Assembly (NCBI GenBank): GCA_031841125.1
Contig: CM063114.1
Coordinates: forward strand, 10,912,001 to 10,976,000
DNA from: Acanthococcus lagerstroemiae
Taxonomy: Eukaryota; Arthropoda; Insecta; Hemiptera; Eriococcidae
Direction: 5' to 3'
DNA length: 64,000 nt
The notes below the pieces were generated by a model. The model worked only from the letters and a program-made list of their open reading frames with translations. It did not search any database and was not told where the DNA came from. Shown in pieces: positions 1 through 11,935 of the stretch. The translations under genes and the position numbers were made by a program. Position 1 is the stretch's first letter. The number at the start of each line of letters is the position of its first letter.

Positions 1-456
1 ATACGAAAGAGAAGTACGGAGTTGCTGGTGCCGTTTGCCAGATGCCTCGTTCGAGAGAAAATAGGAAACCAAATTTTCTCGTTTACTCCCGAAATCACGT
101 GCCACAATTTCGAGCGCTGCTGGCGGTGCAAACGGCGCAGAACTCGTTTGAAGAGATATTTTCTGAAATGGTCCAATTCGGCGCTGATGCATCCACGAAG
201 CTCGGCAACGGCAGTTCTGGCCCACATTCACCGACAGAGTCAGCCATGTTGTTATTTCGTGGATTAGGTTTCTAGACGGTCTTGTGCACCGAAATGTGGA
301 ATTCTCTCTCCATTGAACAATTTTGGCTGGGAAATTCAGTGTTCGGCGTGTACGTCGGGGATCAGTTTCCAAATCCTTATTTTCGACCGTCTGATGCGAG
401 AGAATTTTGTCGTAATAAGAAGCACTGCGAGGGGGGAGGATGATGCCCATGTTATC
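1..456. other. Unassigned flank
   Basis: No exon, RNA gene or repeat could be recognised. The small open frames here show no family signature. Confidence 0.5.
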
Positions 457-628
457 CTCTGAGATTCTGCCCTGTACTATGAAAGTAACGTCAAATTTTC
501 AGAAGTGTTGAATAATTTTATGGCTCTCCCTCCCCCGAGAGCGGGGAAGCTTATTTTAACGCAGTATATTCACATAATGATTCGTCAGTTAACACTTCAT
601 CACCTGAAATCGTCTATATACAGGGTGT
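457..628. repeat. Dispersed repeat R1, copy 1
   Basis: About 170 bp that recurs in the same orientation at 12886-13053. Shared landmarks are GAAAGTAACGTCAAA, TTGAATAATTTT, AACGCAGTATATTCACATAA and CTGAAATCGTCT, ending in ATACAGGGTGT. The last motif is also the terminal motif of the elements at 13.0, 47.1 and 56.6 kb. Confidence 0.75.
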
Positions 629-1063
629 TGTACTGAAACTCTGGTATTCGTTACTGTTACTGCCGAAAAAGACCGACCGGAATAGCTAAGATTCAGGATC
701 AGAAAATCTAGATCTCTTGAGAGTTCTTGGGACCAGAAGCCCAGGACGTGTATGCCAGGATATAGTTTGCCTGAAGTCGTCCGCAAGAAAAGAATGCGAC
801 TTTGAAAGTTACCATCGTTTGTAAAAGGTGGTGCACAACTTATATGTCTAGCTTTCTATACCAGGCCTTGTGTCTTTTCAAGTCTTCCTAAGTCGTCTTG
901 AATTCTCTCGTTTGGAGTGCTTTGGCGAGTCCTCTCGGATCTCACTTTCTGCCAAGTTGATGCTCGTATAGTTTGATCACGTTCCGACCCAGAGGCTCTC
1001 TGAAAAATTTTTCGCCGAAAAAAATGCCTGATGTATGGAAACATTTTCTCTATTTTCTATTAG

Positions 1064-1085
1064 AAAAAAAAAAAAAAAAAAAAAA
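1064..1085 (+). repeat. Poly(A) tract
   Basis: An uninterrupted run of about 22 A. No retroelement body was recognised just upstream. Confidence 0.9.
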
Positions 1086-1179
1086 TCATGTTCATAATGA
1101 CCAAGGCTATATCTATCAGGAGGTAATAAACTGCATGTTATGATTTTCAAATTACAGGAAACATTTTCACATACGGCAT

Positions 1180-1620
1180 CAGGCCTGGTCTTTTCCCTCA
1201 AAATTCTCTAAAAAGTATTCCTGAGACTTGAATTTTGAAGGGTGAATGGGTTGAGTACTCACATATTGAACTGAGAACCTTCTGTTATGAGACCAGGGAT
1301 TCCCTACCATGTTTTATTGTAAATATTGGGATGACTTTTACTTCTAGCGACGGGCCGGGCTTTCCTCTTTAAAATTCTCGAGAAAGTATTCCTGCTATTG
1401 GAATTTTTCAGTAGAAAATGATTTAGAAGTACATATTGCACTGATGAACGCTCACATTGAAAGTTATTATATTCCGACTATGTTTTGGATAACTAAGTAA
1501 ATTTTTTACAGCCAACTGAAAGCGAGGACTTTCTGACAAGATCCTCAAAACAGTATTTCTTCCACTTCAATTTCTTAGTGGGAAATGACGAGTGGCTAAG
1601 GTGTCAGAACTATATCCTAT
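1180..1620. repeat. Degenerate ~170-bp tandem array
   Basis: The landmark AAAGTATTCCTG or a variant, with its core AGTATT at 1214, 1385 and 1552, marks three units spaced 171 and 167 bp. A related fragment lies near 3.75 kb (AGAGTATTCTTG). The units are well diverged, so the array is old. It carries no reading frame. Confidence 0.55.
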
Positions 1621-1958
1621 AAAATCCTAAAGGGATAAGTAGCCCTCTTGCCCCACCCTCAGTTCTGCCGCCTATGGGAACGAATAAATAGCAAAGTAGT
1701 TATGACCTAAGTAAACTCACTCAGTCTCTTCAGCTTAAAAACATCGGGAATGGATAAGGCTACCCCCTTGATCTTTGTTCATTGCCGAAAAATTCTCAGT
1801 TTTATGGAATTATTTTAATTCGTGCTGTAAATTCCTTAATGTTTTGAAAGAGCTTACATGAAAATTTTGATTGTATCTGTTGGATAAATATACTTTAAAT
1901 CTCAAAATGATTATGTTAAACTGTAACAAGTTCGTGACTTATTAGTTCAGTGGAGTGA

Positions 1959-2707
1959 TAATTGTTACCATTTAATACTGACAAGTTCGAAAAAATTACC
2001 TTTTCAAGAAAAATATGTCCCATTTTACACGAGCATAAAATAAAAAAAAGAGATACACGTGCATGTGTAAATTTTGCGAAAGACTTAGGTATCATTGTGG
2101 ATTCGAAATCATTATTCAATATGCATATCGATCACATAACATTAAAATCTAAAGCTAAAAGAATAGTTGACTTCATATTAAAAAGAAGTGGAACGTGTTA
2201 TAAAAATTTAGAAACAATAAAAATTCTTTATTCTAGTTTTGTCAGATCAATATTGGAATTCTCCTCTGTTGTATGGGATCCCAAAACTCAGCAAGGTAAA
2301 GATAAAATTCAAAAAATTTAAAAAAGATTTTTAAAATACTTCTATTGCAAAATCTTCCCGTATTATCCTTCTAAAATTGTATATATAAAGAACTTGTGGT
2401 TGGTTTTGAGACTATCAATCTAAAAAATAGAAGATGTCTGGCAAAGTTGATCTTCTTGAGGAATGTCCTGAATAACAAAATTTTCGATTCCAACAACTTA
2501 ACACGTATTCAATTCAGGGTTCCTACATTCAATACAAGAAATACTGATCGATTTATAACACGTAGAGGATCAGCATCACATATGGACAGCGCTCTAGCAT
2601 TATACTCGTATAATGATATTACCCAAAAAGACCCTGGGATCGACATATTCTTCGTGAGTAGGAGACAGTATATTTCATCAGTCATTAAAGTACTCGAGCG
2701 TATGTAG
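1959..2707 (+). pseudogene. Jockey/CR1-like LINE reverse transcriptase, C-terminal remnant
   Basis: The frame from about 1962 reads LPFNTDKFEKITFSRK, then DLGIIVDSKSLF and LYSSFVRSILEFSSVVWDP. This is the thumb and connection region of Jockey/CR1-type non-LTR reverse transcriptases. A TAA at 2319-2321 stops it at QKI*KRFLKYF. After a frame change the homology resumes near 2390 (ELVVGFETINLKNRRCLAKLIFL) and runs to the natural-looking end at 2707. The catalytic palm with the FADD box is absent, so this is a 5'-truncated, dead copy. The clade is assigned by motif resemblance only. Confidence 0.8.
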
Positions 2708-5700
2708 GTCCTAGTCTCTGCAGTTCTTTCCCTTATATCGCACAAGTGTGATTTGTTTTGGCCCCTCGGCTTCCTTCAACCCTCAGTTCTCAATTCACTA
2801 TTTATTTATTCAAAAAAGAATTAAAATTTCAAGAGGGGCCAGACGTACTTTTGGGATGGTGTTGAAATCTAAGGGATATTATCTTTACACAGAGTTTATC
2901 CGAGTCACATATCATGATCTCATGATAGTTTGGAACTTGCGTTGGCAAATATTCCATTATCCTTGTATGAGTATGTATTTATTTTTGTTGAAAGGTAGTT
3001 GTGTATACATTTGAGAATAAGTTTGCTACCGGACGAGGAGGAAGGGAATAAATCCTAATAAATTACATATTTTACTGCAAGATGTTGTTTACCGGAAAAT
3101 TTGAATTTCAAAGTTCCTAAAACAATGTCTCCGCTTTTAAATTTTGCCAACTTGAGGGTTGTTTCATGGTATTGTGTAACTCACTTGGTAATGTCTGGAC
3201 GCTCTTGATCGGTGTCATCATTATGTTTTGTATAAATCCAAGCAGAAATGTGATTGTAGAAATAACCCACATCATCCTCCTCCTCCTCATCATCATCACC
3301 TCGGAAGAACAGCGAAATAATCGTGAAATCAACCAGCTGGACGTTTCTCAATATACTATAAAATCAACAACCTGTCTGAGACGTAACAACTAGAGTTCTA
3401 CACTAAAGAATTAAGAATTTAATGAAAAGTTTGTGCCCTGGGTCCGTTTTTCCATTTACAGTCTGTTTTTCAACAAAACTATTATTTTTATCCAGCAATA
3501 ACTTACCTACGCGGTTACATTATCAGCAAGTGCCAGTTTTACCAACCAAGTAAATAAGAGTATTATTTTTTTCCAATAAATCCAATGATACCAAAATTTT
3601 TACAAAAACATGTTCTTCGTGTGAAATGTCTAGAAAATTATATTTTTTCCATGCTAATGCAGCAGCAAGTAAAAAAATTCTAACATTAGGCAGTTATGGT
3701 CCTGTGTTCTGACACTAAGAGGTGACCTTTAAAATTCCCTTAACTGCGTGGAAATTCATCTGTTCGCCTTTCATCTAAAAATCCTCTCAGAGTATTCTTG
3801 TTATATTCATTAGTTTCTCGACTAACAGTTTGCGTATGACACCGCGCACTTCAGTCAAATAGACTAGTACTCTTAGATTCCGTGGTCAAAATTACACAGC
3901 GCGCGAACCATTCAACGAAACACTACCGCATGAAAAAATAACATATGTCTGGAGACATCTCCTCGACATTCCCTCAAAATTTCAGCGCGCCAGTGTTACC
4001 CATTGTGGAGAAAAAGAATGTGTTACCTTACTTTTGAAACGTACCCTGTATTTCGGATACGTGGTGAGGTAAGACAATGTAGAAAAACTGACTGTCCAGG
4101 GGGAAATGAAAAGTAGAAGATTCAGAGAACAATGACCTTTGCGGAACACGGACCTTGTAAAGCAAACTGTTGGAATGTCGCTGACCTACTGCTCCAGGAA
4201 GTGGCAGGGTAGAGAGGGCTGAAGGGATCTAGTCGACAACGCCCTGCAGTCACGATTCTCAGAATTGCATGAACTTTCCCCCTCTCCTTCAGTATCTCAA
4301 AAGGCTTTTCAACTTGCTCAATACGACTTCAAAGTCGAAATTACTGCGAAAATCAAATCTCGGAAGTATATTTCAGTTCAGTTTTCGGTTACGCGCGATT
4401 TTCGGCAAGACCTCGATTCGGATTTTTCATCGAATAAAAACTTTTTTTTTTGTCTTCTCGCTTCTCGCTTCATCGCGCGGAAAACTTTCCGCAGCGTTAG
4501 AACTTGTTTCTGAATCGAACCTCGCAAATTTCCATTCATTCGCAGTTTTCTAGAAAATTCGACTTTTGAATTTTCGCTTTTCATATGTTTATGCCGAGTT
4601 CAACGAACGATACTGGAAAAAATTCGATCTAGCAACTTTATTATTTTTTTTAAATGGTAAAATTCTTGTTATCGAATCAAACGAACTATTACGCGTTAAA
4701 CGGATTGCCTATCGACGCCGTGAACTCTGAAATAATTCGTCGGAAACGCAACGCGCTTTGACGCAGAAATAGAAAAAGAATTTCAGAAAGATAAATTCTT
4801 TTGAACGGGGCTAAGTAAACAGGAATATTTTCACAGCGAATTTGTTACAATAAAATCGGCTTTCGAAATTACACGGCGTTGCTCGAATACGGCTATTTTA
4901 TTTAACGAACTTCGATGATCTCTTTTTTTTTTTTGGCGAATTACACTGCCAGTTCGCGAATTAGAATAATTCGGTCGCCTTTGAGAATTACGCTGGGGAA
5001 AAAAAGGGGGAGGGGATGAAGATGAAATTTGTAACTAATATTCTAAATGCCAGTTGCAACCACCTGGAATAAACAGCATTTGGCAACAGATTGCTGGTAC
5101 GTTTCCTGTTTTCTGAAAATTAAGCCGGGGAAAGATTTGAATTACCGCGTAATAGGGAACCATTTTAAGTCTGGTATTAACGTTTCCTCAATCTCACCGT
5201 TTCCCTTATCTGCGCTTAAATTTTCCTTCATTTGTTAACGAGGACGAATTTGCAACGAGAAATTTAATCGCGTTTCTTTTTTTCGCGCTTTCTTTTCTTT
5301 TTTCTGCTTTCCTTCTGCCGGTTCTGCTCGCTTTCGGCCGTTAAAGCACGGTAATTTTCTTTCTTATGTAGCAGCACCTTTTGCAATCAGTAGCCCCCAG
5401 AGCTCTGTTGGGGGTGTAACAAACTCCCTTGCTTAGGAACTCATCGTTTCCTAGTACACGCGCCCTTCCAGCAGTAACGAAAACGCATTATGATTTTAAC
5501 ACTGAATTAGCCAATGAGGCAATTTTCAAAAATGATAATTTGAACTTTAGTTTCTAATAATACAAAACGCAACATAACTACTGTTTTATGTCGTATTAGG
5601 ATTCAAAGCGTGAGCTTTCATACGTATTACCTCAAAGTGGTAAGAAATATAGCAAAACTGTTTTGTAATTATAATCGGAGACCAGATAGGGAGAATGGTC

Positions 5701-5784
5701 ACCCTACCAGCCAAAAAGACAGAAAGTGAGGTATCCAGAGAACAATACAACCATTCTAGTCTTTAAATTTTTCGGAAATTTGGA
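2708..5784. other. AT-rich intergenic stretch
   Basis: No exon or clear repeat was recognised over these 3 kb. A (CTC)/(ATC) microsatellite lies near 3270-3305, and several T runs occur around 4440, 4645 and 4925. The open frames have no family signature. Confidence 0.5.
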
Positions 5785-6770
5785 GTGAATATCCATCGAG
5801 GTTCGTTCATTTACCGCCAGGTCACCGAACATTGGTGAATGCGAACAAACGCAATTACTTGAAGCTAGGTCCAGACATCACGAACATCCGCGAACCTAAA
5901 ATAAACAAATGGAAACAAATGCGAACAAACAGGAACAAGCATCAGCAAACGGATGCAAATGTACTCGAGCACAAACGCACGCGAACGAACAAAAATGGCA
6001 GTCTTCGAACTCATCCACACTCTGTCCTTATATTTATGTAGAAATCTGTCCAGACATTCATATGTAACAAATACAGTCAAGCACAATCAAGCACGAATCC
6101 TCTGATGTACTGACAAGCTGTCGGATCATGTTCGTTCGTGTTCACGGCTCTTGTTTGTGTTCGTCTATGTACACTCATGCATGGTACATTGTTCACACCT
6201 GACGAATTTTTGTTTATGTGCATTTATTCTTGTTTGTTTGTGGATGTTGGTGATACCTGGATGCAGCTTGACATTCACTGAAAGGTACACATTTGGCAAA
6301 CGACCGCGTTCAGGTTCAGGCATCACAAACATCTGTGAACAAACAGGAATGAACGCACACGGTGAACAAAAATTCGTCAGGTGTGGACAGCGTAGGTACT
6401 ATGCATAAACATACATGTACACATACAAGTAGACGAACATGAACAAGCGCCCTTGAACAGGAAAAACGTGATCCAACTGCTTGTTGGTACATGAAAGGAT
6501 TCATGCTTAATCATGCTCGATTGCATTTGTTATGTCTGGACAGATTTCTGTTAGGACAGAGCATGGATCAGTTCGACCGCTAAGGAACACTACCATTTTT
6601 GTTCGTTTGTGTGTGTTCGTGTCCGAGTCCGTTTGTATTCATTCACTGATGCTTGTTTCTCTTTGTTCACATTTGTTTCCATTTGTTCATGTTCGTTACG
6701 TTCGTTCGCATTTATCAATGTTTGGCTACCTGGCGGTACATGAGCGAACGTCAATAGATATTGGCCCTGA
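5785..6770. mobile_element. ~950-bp foldback (long palindrome)
   Basis: The left arm (about 5785-6262) and the reverse complement of the right arm (about 6770-6312) align along their whole length. Shared blocks in order are TACCGCCAGGT, AAATGGAAACAAATG, ACAAGCATCAG, AACGAACAAAAATGG, AGAAATCTGTCCAGACAT, GTTCGTCTA and CACACCTGACGAATTTTTGTT. Only about 50 bp near 6263-6311 is left as a loop. The left arm carries about 35 extra bases near 5855-5890. It has no coding frame of note. It is a foldback-type element; the transposase family is unknown and no clear target duplication was found. Confidence 0.85.
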
Positions 6771-8413
6771 GTTTACAGAGACGAGACAAGAGAGACTCGG
6801 CTTCGATTTCAACGCCTACGTTTGTGTTGAAAAGGCAAAATGAATAACTGCACATAAAACATGTTCTTTTTGATATATTTCGAGTGGATGAGCAGAATAA
6901 ATGGCTTTCTAAGGAGCCTCATTTTGTTCCAGCTTCTTTTCATAGCTGCTCCAATGCCAATAATGCAGAAAGTGTTCTCACCAGTTGTCACGCAAAAATA
7001 TCTGTTTAAAACTTAGCCACTGTTGGTATGATGATGACAAAAAAAAAAAAAAAAAAAAAAAAGATAAATGGGAGAATAAGAAAACAGAAAGCTTTTTGGA
7101 AAGGCTATAGCTCATCGTACCCCTGAACACGAAATTTTATCACCGACTGTCTCACTGAAATTCTGATTTCGAATTTTGCTGATGTTTGTGCGATGAGGAA
7201 AAAAGGAAAGTTATTTCGAGAAATTGTAGTCTATGCAGTCGCTTTCCACTGCACCATTTCCAATAGTGCAGGAAAGGTCATCGCTGCTGTGTGCTGTCAC
7301 GCAAAGAAAAGATAGATTCTCCCGAAATTCAGTTGATGAGTGAAAGAAATTGGTCTTCTAAGGCGCTTCAGTTCTTTTAAACTTTTTGTAACTGCACCAG
7401 TGCTGATAGTACATACAAAAATTGGCATCGCCAATTACCACACAAAAATATCTGTGCTTCAAATTTTGTTAAAGTAGATTGATAAGCCGAAAGGACAGGC
7501 TGTCTGAGGTGTTCATTCTTTCTGTGTCTCTACCACTGTACCAAACGTTATAACCAATCTCCTTACAAAAAAATTTCGCTTCAAATTATGTCAAAGTTGA
7601 GTTGATAAGCGAAAGAAATGAGCCGCGTGGCTTCAGTTATTTTCAACCTCTTGTAACCACACCGGAGCTGATAGTGCAGACGCGTTATCACTGACTGCAT
7701 CGCAAAACTGTCTTCGCTTCAGATTTTGTTGAAAGGCACAGACAAGCAAAAGAAAAAAACCGGTTGAGGTGCGTAAGTTCTTTCTATTTCTGCACTACTT
7801 TCCCAAAGCCGGCAGCACAGGAAGCAATGTCACCTTATCACTGACTGTTACGAAAAGGAATGTTGCTCTAGTCTTTGCCAAGTATGAGTTGATAAGCTAA
7901 AGAAATTAGCCCAAAAGGCTTCAATTCCTTTTGTATGTAGTTGCACTAGCGCTGATAGTTCAAAAAGCATTGTTACTGATTCCCGCCATAAATGTCTCCG
8001 CTTCAAATTTTGTTTAAATAAAATGACGTGTCGAAGGAAAAGACCTTCTGAGGTGCTCAAATCCCGTCTATTTCACCTCCACCACGCCAGAACGATCAAT
8101 TGCCTGGCAAAAAATGGCGCTCCGAATTTTGTCAGAGCTGAGTTGATGAGCTAAAGAAATTACTCTTCTAAAGGCTTCAATGTCTTCTGTAGCTGCAAAT
8201 TGTTACCGATGGCCGTCCAAAAATGTCCTCGCTTCATATATTCCTAAAATAGAATAACGAGTCGAAGGGAAAGACCTTCTAAAGTGCCCAAATCCCGTCT
8301 ATCTCACCTCCACCATGCCAGAACCATCAACTGCCGCGCAGAAAATGGCGCTCCAAATTATGTCAAAACTGAGTTGATGTGCTAAAGAAATTAACCTTCT
8401 AAAGGCTTCAATT

Positions 8414-8695
8414 CAGGCGCGGATTTAGAAAAAGAATATTGGGGGGGGGGGGGTACAGTAGCGGCGATGCATATTGATTAGCTGTTGCTTTTATGTTGGC
8501 AGGGGTGTGGGGGCAGGGGTGCTCATGGAAAAATATTTTATCTAATGTGGGATACGTAATGACGAATATATAGATGCATTATTATACATTTGTGGCGTGT
8601 AATGAGCCGTTCAATTTATCATTTTTATTCCTTTTTTCATTAAAAATTTCAACCAAGGGGGCCATGTACCCCGTGCCCCCTTGGATCCGTCACTG
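8414..8695. mobile_element. hAT-like MITE inside the satellite, 8-bp TSD
   Basis: The ends CAGGCGCGGAT and, inverted, CAGTGACGGAT form short imperfect terminal repeats. Both sides are flanked by the perfect 8-bp repeat CTTCAATT (8406-8413 and 8696-8703), the size made by hAT transposases. Other satellite monomers show the uninterrupted site. A G run follows the left end. No transposase frame is present, so it is non-autonomous. Confidence 0.85.
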
Positions 8696-8982
8696 CTTCA
8701 ATTTCTTTTGTATCAACACTAGTAGTGCTGATCATTCAAAAAGTACGTCTTCAATTACCTCCCAAAAATAAACTTTGCTTCAAATTTTGCTAAAATAGAT
8801 TGACGAGTCGAGGGAAAAGACCTCCTGAGGCGCTTAAGTCTGTTCCATTTCTCTTCCACTGTTCAAAGTCGAGAGTACAGAATGTGTTATCACTTTATTA
8901 CCAACTGCTACAGATGAGTTGACATGCTAAAGAAATTAGCCGTCTGAAGGGATTCATTTCCTCTTGTAGCTGTGTTCGTGCT

Positions 8983-9245
8983 CGAGTGTCTCATGCGCAC
9001 TTGACCTAAGTGTCAAAAACTGTGTGTTTTTTTGTTTGTTCTTTTTCCAGGAGAGCGATTTGAAAATTATAAATAACGTTGTTATATAATACGTGGCTCA
9101 AATAGCTTACGCCATCTAGCGGGCTAAAAAGGAAGTAATTCGTCATTTACGAGTATAGCCCGATAGAGGGCATCGAGATCTATAAGAATGTGTATTAAAC
9201 TGATTTATTGTCAACCTGTCACTTAGGTCGAGTGTGCATGAGATA
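8983..9245. mobile_element. 263-bp inverted-repeat element with 8-bp TSD
   Basis: It is flanked by TTCGTGCT at 8975-8982 and 9246-9253, and splits an A monomer of the satellite before GATAGTT. Near-terminal inverted repeats of about 25 bp are visible: CTCATGCGCACTTGACC on the left, CTCATGCACACTCGACC on the inverted right. Four extra bases (CGAG) lie outside the left repeat. The 8-bp TSD points to hAT or a related superfamily. It is non-coding. Confidence 0.75.
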
Positions 9246-9640
9246 TTCGTGCTGATAGTTCAGAAAGTGTTGTCATTGATTGCCACCTAAAAACGTCTCT
9301 ATTTAAAATTTTGCTATGAAAAAAAAAGTTCAAATTCGAGTTTCATTGGAAAGTCGTGTTACGTTTTAGTTTTTCGCGCCGTTGAATTCGAAACCTTTTC
9401 AGTTTCCTTATCGAACAGCAATTTGAGCTCCGAAGGTCAAAATCAGCCTTTGAAATAATCAAAACTGACTTTCCTTGGAAAATGGAGTGAAGTATCAGGG
9501 GGAAGAAAAAGTTGAAAGAAAAGGCATTCTGAAATGTTCAAGTCCTTTCTATTTCTCCTCTACTATGCCAGTACCAATAGTATAAGAAATATTATCATTG
9601 ATTGCCCCGAAAAATGGTGTTTTTCGTCCTTAACTTCATG

Positions 9641-10554
9641 TCCCTTAAGTCTACGCTTGTAGCTGTCAAACTAGTCACGTTATATTCCAGTGACGTGAAG
9701 GGCTAAAAGGAGGGGAAGGGGAGAAATAATTTGTTAATTCATATTCATATGATTTCGTTTGATTTATTTCACTAGAAATTTCTTATCCGACACCTCCCTC
9801 CTTGCCCTCTAACTTTCATCTGTAAGAAAGTCCCTTCGATGTGTAGCTTGTTCCTGCGATGGCTACCATCAATCTGATCTTAAAGGTAATAAGTGCAGTA
9901 GTGAAGATACTGGGGTGGAAGCTCAGCTGGTTTGAATTGAGTTTGCTTATTTTGAGTTCTGAAAGGGTACGACCATAGAATCAGTTTTTAGCAGGATCCT
10001 GTTTTTGCAAGTTGTTAAAAGAATATGACTCATATTCCTGTGAAACGAGAAGAACTCTGTAACCTCAATGGAAAAGTGTAAATGGTGGCACTGTCGTTTC
10101 TTAGTTAAAGTTTCACATTTTCGCCATATGGTTCACAACACCAAGTGTAAAAAAAGAATGCGTACAAAGCGGTATCAGTCTACTTGTTTTTCTGTTCTGT
10201 TGCATAGTAACTGGGAAATCACTTTGTAATTTTAGAAAATCCAGAGTTCCAGTTGAGCTCTTGTGTATACGGGGAAAGCAAGAGTACTTGAGTTCATTAA
10301 AACTCTACCTGATTCGAGAATGATTCAGCACAATGATCGCGAAGCTCTTTCTTTAGTTGATACCTCCAGTCATCCTGTATAATGAAATTCTCGATTTCTG
10401 GTGTGAAAAACTGCACTGTGCGCCGCGCCGCCTTTTTGTGTTGAACAACTCCCCCTCTTCTGGGGTTATATCTATATCTCATAGTTGGTAACTGTAGTGA
10501 TCGCATTGCACTGGAAACTAGGCGAGGTGGTCGGGGTAGGTTGCCTTTGCTTTT
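9641..10554. other. Unassigned intergenic stretch
   Basis: AT-rich DNA with no recognised exon, SINE or tandem repeat. Confidence 0.5.
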
Positions 10555-11612
10555 CCCGCAGTTTGTTGCCTTGAATATTTTCTTCTCTGTGCCGAAGACC
10601 TGTTCCCACCTGAATCATTAGTAGCCATGTGTCTCACAATGTTGAGTAAGCGACCCACGAATCACACAGTGCCAGTCCTTTAGGTACATGTGGTACCATG
10701 TTCTGCGAGTGTATATCGTAACAAGAACTGGCTAGTAACTGCAGAGCGCACTATCTATCCACCTTGGTTCGTACTAAAGACGTTCTGTTCGCTGTAATAT
10801 TGCAGAGAGAGGGAGGAAACCTGTTCAGTAGCTTTCCGGCACTGAGAATGGAACCTGCATTGCTAGGATCTGAAAGTGACACGATACCGCTCAGCCACAG
10901 ACAACACACCATCAAATATTTTACTGTGCTGGAGCTCACAGAGCGTCACACCCCATATATATCATATTTATCGTTTTTGCCATAGCCTTACTTGCTCCTT
11001 TCAACATTAGTTAACCCTGTATTCCGTTTTACTCATCCATTTATGGAAACAACACCTAAAAACTTGGCTCACTGTCTCTTATTAATTTCTCGCTGTGAAT
11101 CCAATTTCACTGGCTAGTAAATGCAGAGCGCACTATCTCTCCACCTTGGTTCGTACTACCGTCGTTACGTTCGCTAAGATATTGCGGGTAGAGGGAAGAA
11201 ACCTGTTCAGTAGCTTTCCGGTACTGAGAGTCGAACCCATGTTGCCAATATGGGAAGCGGGAACGATACCACTCAGCTACAGAGTGACACGCCCATTAAA
11301 TATTTTCCTGTGCTGTGGCTCGCATTTTTTGAACTTTCAAGTTTTTCCAGATGACCCTCCGATCATCCATTACAAATCCCTAGGAATCATGAGATTGAAC
11401 CGGGTTAATTATACGCCTGGAGTATCCAGTTATATCTCCTGTAAATGCCGATCCTGATAATCTTGTTGTCAGCAGTCGTTTTATCTTTTGAACTTTGACG
11501 GCCTACAATGGATTATGGATGAGCAAGGACAGCGAAATCTCGAAAGGAGATGCCATTGTTAAATAAGGGTGTCTACCAGTTCATATAAGTCATATAAAGT
11601 CTTATAATTGAG
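10555..11612 (-). mobile_element. 1-kb compound SINE-like repeat R2, copy 1
   Basis: It is colinear and in the same orientation with 28328-29382. On the minus strand it contains two tRNA-like heads: about 10920-10850 (A-box-like TGGCTGAGCGG, B-box-like GGTTCCATTC) and about 11300-11215 (TAGCTGAGTGG, GGGTTCGACTC). Each head is followed by a related body. The segment 10590-10900 is also homologous to the SINE at 41.1-41.5 kb. It is therefore best read as tRNA-derived SINE units that moved or were copied as a fixed compound. Confidence 0.75.
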
Positions 11613-11621
11613 TAACTGGTC

Positions 11622-11935
11622 AGGAAACCTGTTCAGTAGCTTTCCGGCATTGGGAGTGAAACCTGCGTTGCTAGAATCTGAGACTGATACGATACTACTC
11701 ATCCACAGAGCAACACACCATCAAATATTTGACCATGTTGGAGCTCACAGAGCGTCATACCCTATGTATCATATTTATTATTTTTGCCATAGCCTTACCT
11801 GTTCCTTCCTCCATTAGCGAACCCCGTATTCCGTTTTACGCATTTATTTATGGAAACAGAACACCTAAAAACTTGGCTCTCTGTCTCTTATTATATTTTT
11901 CGCTGTGAATCTAATTTCATTGAAACCGTTCACAA
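11622..11935 (-). mobile_element. Partial third copy of the R2 SINE unit
   Basis: It repeats 10813-11107 of the adjacent compound repeat, from GGAAACCTGTTCAGTAGCTT through the tRNA-like head to CGCTGTGAATCTAATTTCA. The 3' body on the minus strand is missing. Confidence 0.75.

Larger units (their letters stand above)
6870..9640. repeat. Degenerate satellite of alternating A and B monomers
   Basis: Two related monomer types alternate. Type A has TTGATRAGCTAAAGAAATTA, then GGCTTCAAT and GTGCTGATAGT. Type B has GTCGAAGGAAAAGACC, then GAGGTGCTCAA and CTCCACCATGCCAGAACC. A landmarks at 7332, 7602, 7889, 8143, 8374 and 8919 give a dimer period of about 230-290 bp after the insertion at 8414 is removed. 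B landmarks lie near 7488, 7747, 8031, 8261, 8807 and 9515. The edges fade. A run of about 22 A lies at 7041-7062. Confidence 0.8.
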
